Below, one piece after another: positions 49,701 to 63,160 of a stretch of DNA of 64,000 bases (position 1 is the stretch's first letter; every line of letters begins with the position of its first letter). The stretch spans positions 102,070,221 through 102,134,220 of the forward strand of contig OZ024931.1 in the NCBI GenBank assembly GCA_964017235.1. Reading direction: 5' to 3'. The DNA is from Sabellastarte sp. h YS-2021. Its lineage: Eukaryota; Annelida; Polychaeta; Sabellida; Sabellidae. The position numbers and the translations under genes are program-made. Below the pieces are notes generated by a model. The model was not told where the DNA came from, made no database searches, and worked only from the letters and a program-made list of their open reading frames with translations.

Positions 49701-50498
49701 ATAGCATCCGGTGGATATTATGGATTTCGCTTCGTTATGCCACCGCTGCCGCAGTGTGTAGAGAGATTTCATCATTACCGCTCTAACAAAAAAAATATTA
49801 TAGCTAGCCTTCTCAAATTTGCTGGATATATTCTTTAACCATAAAATCTTGCCTGGGAATATTTTTGGCCTCATTTAAAAAAAAACAAGATGGCCGCCAT
49901 GGGTGTTTTTTCGACTTTCAGCAAGGAGTTTTGTTGGCCTTCTAGAGCATAATTTTAAAATCTTGACTGGGACAATTTTCTGCCTCATTTTGTAAAACAA
50001 GGTGGCCGTCACAAGCGTTTCTTTGTCAGTCATGGAACGTGCTTATATCTCCTTATTATTTGTCCTAGAGGTGTGGTATGTAAAGCCAACCTATAGGAAA
50101 TCATGGGCTGGGAATCTTCTGATGTGATCAGATTTGGACCCCTCCTTAAAGGTCAAACGAGGATCGCCAAACTTGAAAGTGCTTATAACTTGCTTATAAC
50201 TTATAAAATATTTGACATGTCTTTACCAAATTTGGTATGAGCAATAGTTAGGTCAATAGCTTGCTTGGGATTGCTTTTAGTGATAATAGTTATATAACTG
50301 ACTCAGCAATAGCTACTTAGCTACTTTTAGTAGCTTTTTTATTTTAAGCATTTTAAAGGAAAAGTATTTCACCTATGTTCACAAAATTTGGGATGGAGGA
50401 TGATTGGATCAGTGCCTTGCTTGGGATTGCTTTTGGTGATAATACCTGTATAGCTAACTGAGTAATAGCTATTGTGCTATATAGCTATTATGCTATTT
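49701..50498. repeat. Repeat fragments (hairpin head, 147-bp and 145-bp units)
   Basis: Imperfect hairpin ATCCACTGGAT-AGC-ATCCGGTGGAT at about 49691-49715, a 147-bp-type unit at 50030-50200 and two 145-bp units at 50200-50480 like those in H1 (3620-3900). Confidence 0.55.
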
Positions 50499-51045
50499 AC
50501 GCTTGTTTGTGTATGGGAGAGCTTCAGGTTCCGGCGGCTCCGCCGGCTCTGCCTGCCCCGCCGGCTCCGCATTTTGTTTTCCTTATAACTCTGTAACCGT
50601 TAGGCGGATTCTTTTCAAATTTGGCAGGTTTAGGCAGTAGCCTTGGGGAATTTTTTTGAATATGCTGCAGTGACATTTCAACCAATCAGAGAGGTCACAT
50701 GACCAAAAATGTCTTTTTTCGGTGGGGAAGCTTGTCCGGATGATAACTTGAAAGGAATTTTATCAATTCACCTGAAACTTGGCAAATACATTCATTCTAT
50801 TAAAATCTGGAAATCATTAGATTTTGGCATTGATTGGTCAAGAAATGGCCGAGTAATTAATGATTAATTAATCATTACGAATTTTCCAAATAAGGAAAAC
50901 ACAAAAATGCTTATATCTCGAAAACCGTGCTATATGGAGCGAACTCAACAAAATTTTAGACCTGCTGGGTATCTCTGCAGAGTAGCCATGTCAATTTTCA
51001 AAATATTTTTGTCTCGCCAAATGTAGCGGACATTTTTAATTTTTT

Positions 51046-52927
51046 ATGTCCACCCCCCTGGGGGGTGGATATATTATTTTTGCTTTTTTCGCCGTCCGAT
51101 GTCCGATGTCCGGCGTCCGGCGTCCGGCGTCCGATGTCCGGCGTCACGCATGGTTTCCGCTCATTTAAAGGAAAAGTATTAGAGCTATTGTCACCAAATT
51201 TGGTATGCAGGCTTATTGGGTCAGTAGCTTGCTTGGGATTGCTTTTGGCTGTTGTACCTCTTTTGCTTACTGAGTAATACTTAAGTACAGCTATTTTCAG
51301 TACCCATTGGTTTCCGTGCATTTAAGCCAAAATAATTAAAGATATTTTACTACAATTTTGAATACAAGATTGTTATGTCCATAGCTCGCTTGGTATTGCA
51401 TTTGGGACTGATAGCTTTGTCAGTACATGAGTAATAGCCATTTAGGTACTTCATTGTGTATTTTCAGTACTACTTTTGAGTAATTTGCTTCTATCTCCTT
51501 AACCGTGCGAGATAGAGCGATTTCGGCAAAATTTTCGACGCACAGGGCATCTAAGCAATGCAATCTTTGCAATTTTCAAAATATTTTCCCCTCCCCAAAA
51601 ATGGCGGCCATTTTCGAATTTTTGCCAAAAATGGCAAAACACAAATTTGCTTCTATCTCCTTAACCGTGCGAGATAGAGCGATTTCGTCAAAATTTTCGA
51701 CCCACAGGGTATCTAAGGAATGTAATCTTTGCAATTTTCAAAAAATTTTCCCCTCCCCAAAAATGGCGGCCATTTTGAATTTTCGAATTTTTGCCAAAAA
51801 TTGCAAAACACAAATTTGCTTCTATCTCCTTAACCGTGCGAGATAGAGCGATTTCATCGAAATTTTCGACCCACAGGGTATCTAAGGAGTGTAATATTTG
51901 CAATTTTCAAAAAATTTTCCCCTCCCCAAAAATGGCGGCCATTTTGAATTTTCGAATTTTTGCCAAAAATGGCAAAACACAAATTTGCTTCTATCTCCTT
52001 AACCGTGCGAGATAGAGCGATTTCGTCGAAATTTTCGACCCACAGGGTATCTAAGGAATGCAATCTTTGCAATTTTCCAAAAATTTTCCCCTCCCCAAAA
52101 ATGGCGGCCATTTTGAATTTTCGAATTTTTGCCAAAAATGGCAAAACACAAATTTGCTTCTATCTCCTTAACCGTGCCAGATAGAGTGATTTCGTCAAAA
52201 TTTTCGACCCACAGGGTATCTGAGCATTGTACTCTTGGTAATTTCTAAAAAATTTTCCCCTCCCCTAAAATGGCGGCCATTTTGAATTTTCAAATTTTTG
52301 CCAAAAATGGCAAAACACAAATTTGCTTCTATCTCCTTAACCATGCGAGATAGAGCGATTTCGTCGAAATTTTCAACCCACAGGGTATCTAAGGAATGTA
52401 ATCTTTGCAATTTTCAAAAAATTTTCCCCTCCCCAAAAATGGCAGCCATTTTGAATTTTCGAATTTTTGCCCAAAATGGAAAAACACAAACTGGCCTTAA
52501 CCGTGCAAAATAGAGTTATTTTGTTGAAATTTTCGACCCATAGGGTATCTAAGAAATGTACTCTTGGCAATTTTCAAAAAAATTTCCTTTTCCCAATAAT
52601 GGCGGCCATTTTGAATTTTCAAATTTTTGCCAAAAATAGAAAAACAGGAATTGGCTTCTATCTTCTTAACCGTGCAAGATAGAGTGATTTCGTCAAAATT
52701 TTCAACCCAACCAATGCAAAAAGGCATGAAGCTGAAATAAATTACATCTACACTATCAAATATTTAAGCATCATTGATATATTTTACAAATGAAACAGGG
52801 TCTTGTAAGACTACTGTACAATTTGGGCAAAAGGTTCATGGGTGGACATTACACATGATAATGTGTGTTCTTCTATGCTATCCTGTTTCTATTCGCATCT
52901 ACTATCAACAGGGCGGCCTATTTCTAG
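51046..52927 (+). mobile_element. H1 copy b, nested in H2 copy A
   Basis: Head ATGTCCACCCC...GGGGTGGAT at 51046, 145-bp units, seven or eight 169-bp units (51480-52730), inverted end copy GGTGGACAT at 52841-52849, then CTAG at 52924-52927. The empty site is visible at 56486-56510 and 63440-63465 (AATTTTTTATTTTTTGC-like), so the insertion is well supported. Confidence 0.8.
51480..52730. repeat. 169-bp satellite array (H1 type)
   Basis: Units of ~169-171 bp with AACCGTGCGAGATAGAGCGA, TTTCGACCCACAGGGTATCT, CCCCTCCCCAAAAATGGCGG. Each carries the palindrome AAAATGGCGGCCATTTT or a close variant. Repeated short ORFs of 71-80 codons on both strands are echoes of this unit. Confidence 0.92.
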
Positions 52928-52929
52928 TT

Positions 52930-53795
52930 TATTTTTTGCAAAACACAAAAATGCTTATATCTTGAAAACCATGCTAGATAGAGCAGACTGCGCTGACTTT
53001 GGTTGCCACAACAGTATAAGGCTAGAAACGAAGCATTTTCTTAATACTTTAGCACTCACCTTTATATCCTTTTATAAATTTTTGACCCGCAGGGTATCTC
53101 TGTGGAGTAGTTTTCCCAATTTTCAAAAAATTTTTGTCTCGCCCAAAATGGCGGCCATTTTGAATTTTCGAAATTTTCGCAAAAATTGCAAAACACAAAA
53201 ATGCTTATATCTCAAAAACCGTGCTAGATAGAGCAATTTCGACAAAATTTTTGACCCGCAGGATATCTCTGCGGAGTACTTTTCCCAATTTTCAAAAAAT
53301 TTTTGTCTCGCCAAAAATGGCGGCCATTTTGAATTTTCGAAATTTTCGCAAAAATTGCAAAACACAAAAATGCTTATATCTCGAAAACCGTGCTAGATAG
53401 AGCGATTTCGACGAAATTTTTGATCCAAAGGGTATCTCTGCAGAGTAGTTATCCCTATCCCAATTTTGAAAAAAATGTTGTCTCGCCAAAAATGGCGGCC
53501 ATTTTGAATTTTCGAATTTTTCGCAAAAATTGCAAAACATAAAAATGCTTATATCTCGAAAACCGTGCTAGATAGAGCGATTTCGACGAAATTTTTGACC
53601 CACAGGGTATCTCTGCAGAGTAGCCATGCCAATTTTCAAAAAAATTTTGTCTCGCCAAAAATGGCGGCCATTTTCAATTTTCGAATTTTTGCGCAAAAAT
53701 TGCAAAACACAAAAATGCTAATATTTCGAAAACCATGCTACATTTCCACGAAATTTTTTATCTTCAGGGTATCTCTGCAGAGCAGCTATCCCAAA
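52930..53795. repeat. 169-bp satellite array (H2 type)
   Basis: About five units with ATGCTTATATCTCGAAAACC, GTGCTAGATAGAGCGATTTC, GGTATCTCTGCAGAGTAG, TTTTTGTCTCGCCAAAAATG. Clearly a sister variant of the H1 unit, with the same AAAATGGCGGCCATTTT core. Confidence 0.92.
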
Positions 53796-56200
53796 GAGCT
53801 TTCACTTGGTGAAGTTTCAGACCCATAGCTAATTGCTCACCTACTCAAAAAGAGTAAATGCGAATTACCTCTAAAAGTATTGCAGATGGCCAATTTTTCT
53901 CAAATAACTCATTCACCTACTTTTGGAAGAGCTTTCACTTGGTAAAGTTTCAGACCCGTAGCTAATTACTCACCTACTCAAAATGAGTAAATGCTAATTA
54001 TCTCAAAAACTATTGCGGATACCCAATTTTTATCAAATAACTCATTCATGTACTTTTGGGAGAGCTTTCACATGGTGAAGTTTCAGACCTGTAGATGATT
54101 ACTCACCTACTCAAAATGAGTAAATGCGAATTAGCTCTTAAAAGTATTGCAGATAGCCAATTTTTTTCAAATAACTCATTCACCTACTTTTGGAAGAGCT
54201 TTCACATGGTGAAGTTTCAGACCCATAGCTAATTACTCACCTACTCAAAATGAGTAAATGCGAATTATCTGTAAAAGTATTGCAGATAGCCAATTTTTCT
54301 CAAATAACTCATTCACCTACTTTTGGGAGAGTTTCACATGGTGAAGTTTCAGAACCATAGCTAATTATTTACCTACTCAAAATGAGTAAATGCTAATTAT
54401 CTGTAAAAGTATTGCGGATACCCAATTTTTATCAAATAAATCATTCACCTACTTTTGGGAGAGCTTTCACTTGGTGAAGTTTCAGACCCATAGCTAATTA
54501 CTCACCTACTCAAAATGAGTAAATGCGAATTATCTCTAAAAGTATTGCAGATAGCCAATTTTTCTCAAATAACTCATTCACCTACTTTTGGGAGAGCTTT
54601 CACTTGGTGAAGTTTCAGACCCATAGCTAATTACTCACCTACTCAAAATGAGTAAATGCGAATTATCTCTAAAAGTATTGCAGATAGCCAATTTTTGTCA
54701 AGTTAATCATTCACCTACTTTTGGGAGAGCTTTCACTTGGTGAAGTTTCAGACCCATAGCTAATTACTCACCTACTCAAAATGAGTAAATGCGAATTATC
54801 TCTAAAAGTATTGCAGATAGCCAATTTTTCTCAAATAACTCATTCACCTACTTTTGGGAGAGCTTTCACTCTGTGAAGTTTCAGACCCATAGCTAATTAC
54901 TCACCTACTCAAAATGAGTAAATGCGAATTATCTCTAAAAGTATTGCAGATAGCCAATTTTTCTCAAATAACTCATTCACCTACTTTTGGGAGAGCTTTC
55001 ACTTGGTGAAGTTTCAGACCCATAGCTAATTACTCACCTACTCAAAATGAGTAAATGCGAATTATCTCTAAAAGTATTGCAGATAGCCAATTTTTCTCAA
55101 ATAACTCATTCACCTACTTTTGGGAGAGCTTTCACTCTGTGAAGTTTCAGACCCATAGCTAATTACTCACCTACTCAAAATGAGTAAATGCGAATTATCT
55201 CTAAAAGTATTGCAGATAGCCAATTTTTCTCAAATAACTCATTCACCTACTTTTGTGAGAGCTTTCACTTGGTGAAGTTTCAGACCCATAGCTAATTACT
55301 CACCTACTCAAAATGAGTAAATGCGAATTATCTCTAAAAGTATTGCAGATAGCCAATTTTTCTCAAATAACTCATTCACCTACTTTTGGGAGAGCTTTCA
55401 CTTGGTGAAGTTTCAGACCCATAGCTAATTACTCACCTACTCAAAATGAGTAAATGCGAATTATCTCTTTAATAGTATTGCAGATAGCCAATTTTTATCA
55501 AATAACTCATTCACCTACTTTTGGGAGAGCTTTCACTTGGTGAAGTTTCAGACCCATAGCTAATTACTCACCTACTCAAAATGAGTAAATGCGAATTATC
55601 TCTAAAAATATTGCAGATACCCAATTTTTCTCAAATAACTCATTCACCTACTTTTGGCAGAGCTTTCACTTGGTGAAGTTTCAGACCCATAGGTAATTAT
55701 TCACCTACTCAAAATGAGTAAATGTGAATTATCTCTAAACGTATTGCAGATAGCCAATTTTTCTCAAATAACTCATTCACCTACTTTTGGGAGAGCTTTC
55801 ACTCTGTGAAGTTTCAGACCCATAGCTATTTTTTCACCTACTCAAAATGAGTAAATGCTAATTATCTGTAAAAGTATTGCGGATACCCAATTTTTATCAA
55901 ATACTCATTCATCTACTTGTGGGAGAGCTTTCACATGGTGAAGTTTCAGACCCATAGCTAATTACTCACCTACTCAAAATGAGTAAATGCGAATTATCTC
56001 TAAAAGTATTGCAGATAGCCAATTTTTCTCAAATAACTCATTCACCTACTTTTGGGAGAGCTTTCACTTGGTGAAGTTTCAGACTCATAGCTAATTATTC
56101 ACCTACTCAAAATGAGTAAATGTGAATTATCTCTTTAATAGTATTGCAGATAGCCAATTTTTCTCAAATAACTCATCCACCTACTTTTGGCAGAGCTTTC
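53796..56200. repeat. 133-bp satellite array, about 18 units
   Basis: Unit: GAGCTTTCACTTGGTGAAGT, TTCAGACCCATAGCTAATTA, CTCACCTACTCAAAATGAGT, AATGCGAATTATCTCTAAAA, GTATTGCAGATAGCCAATTT. Contains the inverted repeat ACTCA-AAA-TGAGT. Most units differ at only a few positions. Noncoding. Confidence 0.95.
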
Positions 56201-56705
56201 ACACACGAAAATGAAAAATTATGAATATCTCGGAAAAGCTATTTCTTTTGCTTTAATGCTCGGCGGGAGATACACACCGCGGCAGTGGTTTTGACAAAAA
56301 TTTTTGTCTCCCCAAAAATGGTGGCCATTTTGAATTTTCAAAGTTTTTGCAAAACACAAAAATGCTTATATCTCGAGAACCGTGCTATATGGAGCGAACT
56401 CAACAAAATTTTAGACCTGCTGGGTATCTCTGCAGAGTAGCCATGTCAATTTTCAAAATATTTTTGTCTCGCCAAATATAGCGGACATTTTTAATTTTTT
56501 TATTTTTTGCAAAACACAAAAATGCTTATATCTTGAAAACCATGCTAGATAGAGCAGACTGCGCTGACTTTGGTTGCCACAACAGTATAAGGCTAGAAAC
56601 AAAGCATTTTCTTAATACTTTAGCACTCACCTTTATATCTTTTTCGGGACGCTTTGTTTTTGCTATGCAAAAACATTATTTTTTTTTTTGCGAGCGATCC
56701 TCTAG

Positions 56706-58661
56706 TTTGAGTTAACTTTCTTCTGAACATTTTAATGAAACAATGTTTTTTATCTTCACAAAAATTTATATGAAGGATAATTGGGTCAATAGTTTAGCCA
56801 GGATAGCTTTTGGTCGATGATAGCTTTGTAGCTATCTGAGTAATAGCTGCGTTGCTACTTTGAGCCTACTCTGAATTGCATTTCTGTTTTCACTCTTTTA
56901 AAGGAAACATATTTAACTCATCTTTGTAAAATTTGCTGTGAAGGTTTATAGGGTCAATTGCTTGCTTGGTATTGTTGTTGGTGGTAATAGCTTTAACCTC
57001 CTGAGTAATAGCTACATAGCAAAAAACATAAATATGTTTATCTCCTAACGGTGCGAAATAGAGCGATTTCGTCGAAAATTTCGATGCAAAGGGTATCTAA
57101 GCAATGTACTCCTGCCAGTTTTCAAAAAATTTTCCTCTCTCCAAAAATGGCGGCCATTTTGAATTTTCGAATTTTTGCCAAAAATGCTAAAACACAAATT
57201 TGCTTCTATCTCCTTAAACGTGCGAGATAGAGCAATTTCCTTGAAATTTTCGACCCATAGGGTATTTAAGCAATGTACTATTGGCAATTTTCAGAAAAAT
57301 TTCCTCTCCCCAAAAATGGTGGCCATTTTGAATTTTCGAATTTTTGCCAAAAAATGCAAAAACACAAATTTGCTTCTATCTCCTTAACCGTGCGAGATAG
57401 AGCACGAAATTTTCGACTCAAAGGGTATCTTAGCAATCTACTTTTTTGAAATTTTCAAAAAATTTTACTCTCTCTAAAAGTGACGGCCATTTTGAATTTT
57501 CAAATTTTTGCTGAAAATGGAAAAACACAAAGTGGCTTCTATCTCCCTAACCGTGCGAGATGGGGGGATTTCGTCGAAATTTTTGACCCTCAGGGTGTCC
57601 AGAGTGTACTGGCTTTTCACAAAAACTCACTTTTCCGCCAGTTTTGGCGGCCATCTTGAATTTCTGTGTGAAATGTTAAAAACACTTATCTCGGAAACGG
57701 TGCTTGATAGAGCAACTTTGAAGAAATTTTTGGCCCGCAGGGTATATGAAAAGTCTACTGGCAACTTTAATCAAAAATCGCTTTCCCGCCACTTTCGGCG
57801 GCCATCTTTAATTTCTGCATAAAATGCAAAAGCGCATTTATCTCAGAAACGGTGCGAGATAAAGCAATTTCAACAAAATTTTTAACCCACAGGGTATATG
57901 CAGAGTCTACTGGCAACTTTTCGCAAAAATTGCTTTCCCACCACCTTTAGCGGCCATCTTGAATTTCTGTGTAAAATGCAAAAGAGCATTTATCTTGGAA
58001 AGCGTGCGAGATAGAGCGATTTCGACAAAATTTTGGACCCCCAGGGTATCCTCAGAGTCTATTTCCGACTTTTTGTAAAAATTGCTTTCCCGCCACTTTG
58101 GCAGCCATCTTGAATTTCTGCTTAAAGCACAAAAGCGCATTTATCTCAGAAATGGTGCGAGATAGAGTGATTTCGACAAAATTTTGGACCCACAGGATAT
58201 CTGCAGAGTGTACTGTTGACGCAAAACACATCTGGGAAACCATTCGAGATAGAGTGATTTCAACGATTTCTGACATACTGGCGACTTTTTACAAAAATCG
58301 CTTTCCCGCCATTTTTGGCGGCCATCTTGAATTTCTGCGTAAAATGCAAAAACTAATTTATCTTGAGAATGAGATTTTGGCTGTCATCTTGAATTTTACG
58401 GAAATTGAAAACGTCATTTATCTTAAAAACCCTTGATAAAGTGATTTCGAGCAATGTTTGGACCCTTTGGGTTCTAAAGACCTTAGATATAGTGCCTGTG
58501 AAAAAAGTTGAATTTCCAGAATTTTGTCCGCCATCTTGAATTTCGGCAGAAATTGAAAATGTCGTTTATCTCGAAACCGTAAGGGATAGAGCAATTTCAA
58601 GCTAATATTTTACCATTTAGATATTAGAGATCTTTGGTATATTGCCTCTGAAAAATGTCAA
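56706..58661. repeat. Diverged satellite units between H2 copies
   Basis: 56720-57020 has two 145-bp-type units. 57030-57600 has three or four diverged 169-bp units. 57600-58640 holds older ~150-bp relatives with GCTTTCCCGCC and GGCGGCCATCTTGAATTTCT. The gradient suggests an ageing array. Confidence 0.75.
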
Positions 58662-59204
58662 TTTTATTGCGCTACAATAGCTTACCATGTGGGACTGAAT
58701 GCTAACTCGGGAGGCCGCAACTCCAGCCAACGACCAAGAAAAATGGACGTTTGGAATTGGCGGAGTCCGTGGTTTAGTATGTACCATAGCAGTGTCGTTT
58801 GGTAATTAAGCGTCCCGCAAGGGACGCTTGTTTGTGTATGGGAGAGCTTCTGGCTCCGCCGGCTCCGCCGGCTCCGCATTTTGTTTTCCTTATAACTCTG
58901 TAACCGTTAGGCGGATTCTTTTCAAATTTGGCAGGTTTAGGCAGTAGCCTTGGGGAATTTTTTTGAATATGCTGCAGTGACATTTCAACCAATCAGAGAG
59001 GTCACATGACCAAAAATGTCTTTTTTCGATGGGGAAGCTTGTCCGGATGATAACTTGAAAGGAATTTTATCAATTCACCTGAAACTTGGCAAATACATTC
59101 ATTCTATTAAAATCTGGAAATCATTAGATTTTGGCATTGATTGGTCAAGAAATGGCCGAGTAATTAATGATTAATTAATCATTACGAATTTTCCAAATAA
59201 GGAA

Positions 59205-60478
59205 AACACAAAAATGCTTATATCTCGAAAACCGTGCTAGATAGAGCGATTTTGACGAAATTTTTGACCCGCAGGGTATCTCTGCGGAGTAGTTTTCCCA
59301 ATTTTCAAAAAATTTTTGTCTCGCCCAAAATGGCGGCCATTTTGAATTTTCGAAATTTTCGCAAAAATTGCAAAACACAAAAATGCTTATATCTCAAAAA
59401 CCGTGCTAGATAGAGCAATTTCGACAAAATTTTTGACCCGCAGGATATCTCTGCAGAGTACTTTTCCCAATTTTCAAAAACTTTTTGTCTCGCCAAAAAT
59501 GGCGGCCATTTTGAATTTTCGAAATTTTCGCAAAAATTGCAAAACACAAAAATGCTTATATCTCGAAAACCCTGCTAGATAGAGCGATTTCGACGAAATT
59601 TTTGACCCACAGGGTATCTCTGCAGAGTAGTTGTCCCAATTTTGAAAAAATTTTTGTCTCGCCAAAAATGGCGGCCATTTTGAATTTTCGAATTTTTCGC
59701 AAAAATTACAAAACACAAAAATGCTTATATCTCAAAAACCGTGCTAGATAGAGCAATTTCGACAAAATTTTTGACCCGCAGGATAACTCTGCGGAGTAAT
59801 TTTCCCAATTTTCAAAAAATTTTTGTCTCGCCAAAAATGGCAGCCATTTTGAATTTTCGAAATTTTCGCAAAAATTGCAAAACACAAAAATGCTTATATC
59901 TCGAAAACCGTGCTAGATAGAGCGATTTCGACGAAATTTTTGACCCGCAGGGTATCTCTGCAGAGTAGTTATCCCAATTTTGAAAAAATTTTTGTCTCGC
60001 CAAAAATGGCGGCCATTTTGGATTTTCGAATTTTTCGCAAAAATTGCAAAACATAAAAATGCTTATATCTCGAAAACCCTGCTAGATAGAGCGATTTCGA
60101 CGAAATTTTTAACCCGCAGGGTATCTCTGCAGAGTAGCTGCCAATTTTCAAACAAAAAATTTCTCGCCAAAAATGGCGGCCATTTTGAATTTTCGAATTT
60201 TTCGCAAAATTGCAAAACACAAAAATACTTATATCTCGAAAACCGTGCTAGATAGAGCGATTTCGACGAAATTTTTGACCCACAGGGTATCTATGCAGAG
60301 TAGGCATGCCAATTTTCAAAAAAATTTTGTCTTGCCAAAAATGGCGGCCATTTTGAATTTTCGAATTTTGGCGCAAAAATTGCAAAACACAAAAATGCTA
60401 ATATTTCGAAAACCGTGCTACATAGAGCGATTTCAACGAAATTTTTTATCTTCAGGGTATCTCTGCAGAGCAGCTATC
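59205..60478. repeat. 169-bp satellite array in H2 copy B
   Basis: About eight units. Alternating variants (CGTGCTAGATAGAGCAATTT with GACCCGCAGGATA against AGCGATTTC with CAGGGTATC) give a 338-bp two-unit period. YY1-like core AAAATGGCGGCCATTTT in nearly all units. Confidence 0.92.
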
Positions 60479-60483
60479 CCAAA

Positions 60484-63160
60484 GAGCTTTCACTTGGTGA
60501 AGTTTCAGACCCATAGCTAATTGCTCACCTACTCAAAAAGAGTAAATGTGAATTACCTCTAAAAGTATTGCAGATAGCCAATTTTTCTCAAATAACTCAT
60601 TCACCTACTTTTGGGAGAGCTTTCACTTGGTGAAGTTTCAGACCCATAGCTAATTACTCACCTACTCAAAATGAGTAAATGCGAATTATCTCTAAAAGTA
60701 TTGCAGATGGCCAATTTTTCTCAAATAACTCATTCACCTACTTTTGGAAGAGCTTTCACATGGTGAAGTTTCAGACCCATAGCCAATTACTCACCTACTC
60801 AAAATGAGTAAATGCGAATTATCTCTAAAAGTATTGCAGATAGCCAATTTTTCTCAAATAACTCATTCACCTACTTTTGGGAGAGCTTTCACATGGTGAA
60901 GTTTCAGACCCATAGCTAATTATTTACCTACTCAAAATGAGTAAATGCTAATTATCTGTAAAAGTATTGCGGATACCCAATTTTTATCAAATAACTCATT
61001 CATCTACTTGTGGGAGAGCTTTCACATGGTGAAGTTTCAGACCCATAGCTAATTACTCACCTACTCAAAATGAGTAAATGCGAATTATCTGTAAAAGTAT
61101 TGCAGATAGCCAATTTTTCTCAAATAACTCATTCACCTACTTTTGGGAGAGCTTTCACTTGGTGAAGTTTCAGACCCATAGCTAATTACTCACCTACTCA
61201 AAATGAGTAAATGTGAATTATCTCTAAAAGTATTGCAGATAGCCAATTTTTCTCAAATAACTCATTCACCTACTTTTGGGAGAGCTTTCACTTGGTGAAG
61301 TTTCAGACCCATAGCTAATTACTCACCTACTCAAAATGAGTAAATGCGAATTATCTCTAAAAGTATTGCAGAGAGCCAATTTTTGTCAAATTAATCATTC
61401 ACCTACTTTTGGGAGAGCTTTCACTTGGTGAAGTTTCAGACCCATAGCTAATTACTCACCTACTCAAAATGAGTAAATGCGAATTATCTCTAAAAGTATT
61501 GCAGATAGCCAATTTTTCTCAAATAACTCATTCACCTACTTTTGGGAGAGCTTTCACTCTGTGAAGTTTCAGACCCATAGCTAATTACTCACCTACTCAA
61601 AATGAGTAAATGCGAATTATCTGTAAAAGTATTGCAGATAGCCAATTTTTCTCAAATAACTCATTCACCTACTTTTGGCAGAGCTTTCACTCTGTGAAGT
61701 TTCAGACCCATAGCTAATTACTCACCTACTGAAAATGAGTAAATGTGAATTATCTCTAAAAGTATTGCAGATAGCCAATTTTTCTCAAATAACTCATTCA
61801 CCTACTTTTGGGAGAGCTTTCACTTGGTGAAGTTTCAGACCCATAGCTAATTACTCACCTACTCAAAATGAGTAAATGCGAATTATCTCTAAAAGTATTG
61901 CAGATAGCCAATTTTTCTCAAATAACTCATTCACCTACTTTTGGGAGAGCTTTCACTCTGTGAAGTTTCAGACCCATAGCTAATTACTCACCTACTCAAA
62001 ATGAGTAAATGCAAATTATCTCTAAAAGTATTGCAGATAGCCAATTTTTCTCAAATTAATCATTCACCTACTTTTGGCAGAGCTTTCACTCTGTGAAGTT
62101 TCAGACCCATAGCTAATTACTCACCTACTCAAAATGAGTAAATGCGAATTATCTGTAAAAGTATTGCAGATAGCCAATTTTTCTCAAATAACTCATTCAC
62201 CTACTTTTGGGAGAGCTTTCACTTGGTGAAGTTTCAGACCCATAGCTAATTACTCACCTACTCAAAATGAGTAAATGCGAATTATCTCTAAAAGTATTGC
62301 AGATAGCCAATTTTTCTCAAATTAATCATTCACCTACTTTTGGGAGAGCTTTCACTTGGTGAAGTTTCAGACCCATAGCTAATTACTCGTCTACTCAAAA
62401 TGAGTAAATGTGAATTATCTCTAAAAGTATTGCAGATAGCCAATTTTTCTCAAATAACTCATTCACCTACTTTTGGGAGAGCTTTCACTTGGTGAAGTTT
62501 CAGACCCATAGCTAATTACTCACCTACTCAAAATGAGTAAATGCGAATTATCTCTAAAAGTATTGCAGATAGCCAAGTTTTCTTAAATAAATCATTCACC
62601 TACTTTTGGGAGAGCTTTCACTTGGTGAAGTTTCAGACCCATAGCTAATTATTCACCTACTCAAAATGAGTAAATGTGAATTCTCTCTAAAAGTATTGCA
62701 GATAGCCAATTTTTCTCAAATAACTCATTCACCTACTTTTGGGAGAGCTTTCACTTGGTGAAGTTTCAGACCCATAGCTATTTATTCACCTACTCAAAAT
62801 GAGTAAATGCTAATTATCTGTAAAAGTATTGCGGATACCCAATTTTTATCAAATACTCATTCATCTACTTGTGGGAGAGCTTTCACATGGTGAAGTTTCA
62901 GACCCATAGCTAATTACTCACCTACTCAAAATGAGTAAATGCGAATTATCTCTAAAAGTATTGCAGATAGCCAATTTTTCTCAAATAACTCATTCACCTA
63001 CTTGTGGGAGAGCTTTCACTTGGTGAAGTTTTAGACCCATAGATAATTATTCACCTACTCAAAATGAGTAAATGTGAATTATCTCTTAATAGTATTGCAG
63101 ATAGCCAATTTTTCTCAAATAACTCATTCACCTACTTTTGGAAGACCTTTCACACACGAA
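60484..63160. repeat. 133-bp satellite array in H2 copy B, about 20 units
   Basis: Same unit and the same variant units (CACTCTGTGAAG; CAAATTAATCATTCACC; GCTAATTATCTGTAAAAG) as in copy A, in a partly similar order. This points to copying of whole arrays and not independent growth. Confidence 0.95.

Larger units (their letters stand above)
50499..56705 (+). mobile_element. H2 copy A: array-bearing element, 5' hairpin incomplete
   Basis: Starts within the head (ACGCTTGTTTGTGTATGGGA), then a unique leader (50560-50920) nearly identical to copy B, 169-bp satellite units (52930-53790), a 133-bp array (53796-56200), the inverted end copy CGGGACGCTT at 56645-56654, the perfect hairpin GTTTTTGC-TAT-GCAAAAAC (56656-56674) and terminal CTAG (56702-56705). 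H1 copy b is inserted at 51046. A tail segment (GACTGCGCTGACTTTGG) also occurs internally at 52987-53070, so the copy looks like a fused dimer. Confidence 0.78.

Noticed and set aside
49574-49786. 70-codon ORF considered as the next ABCC exon
   Set aside because: It overlaps the SINE and shows no similarity to the MRP linker or TMD2; no acceptor of fitting phase.
51480-60520. Many ORFs of 65-115 codons on both strands (KMAAILNFRIFAKN, KFKMAAIFGETK types)
   Set aside because: They repeat with the 169-bp period, which is not a multiple of three, on both strands and in several frames. They are echoes of satellite DNA.
53796-63160. Regular ~133-bp repeats considered as a CRISPR-like array
   Set aside because: No short repeat/unique spacer pattern; the whole unit is repeated. 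The host is a eukaryote with spliced genes.
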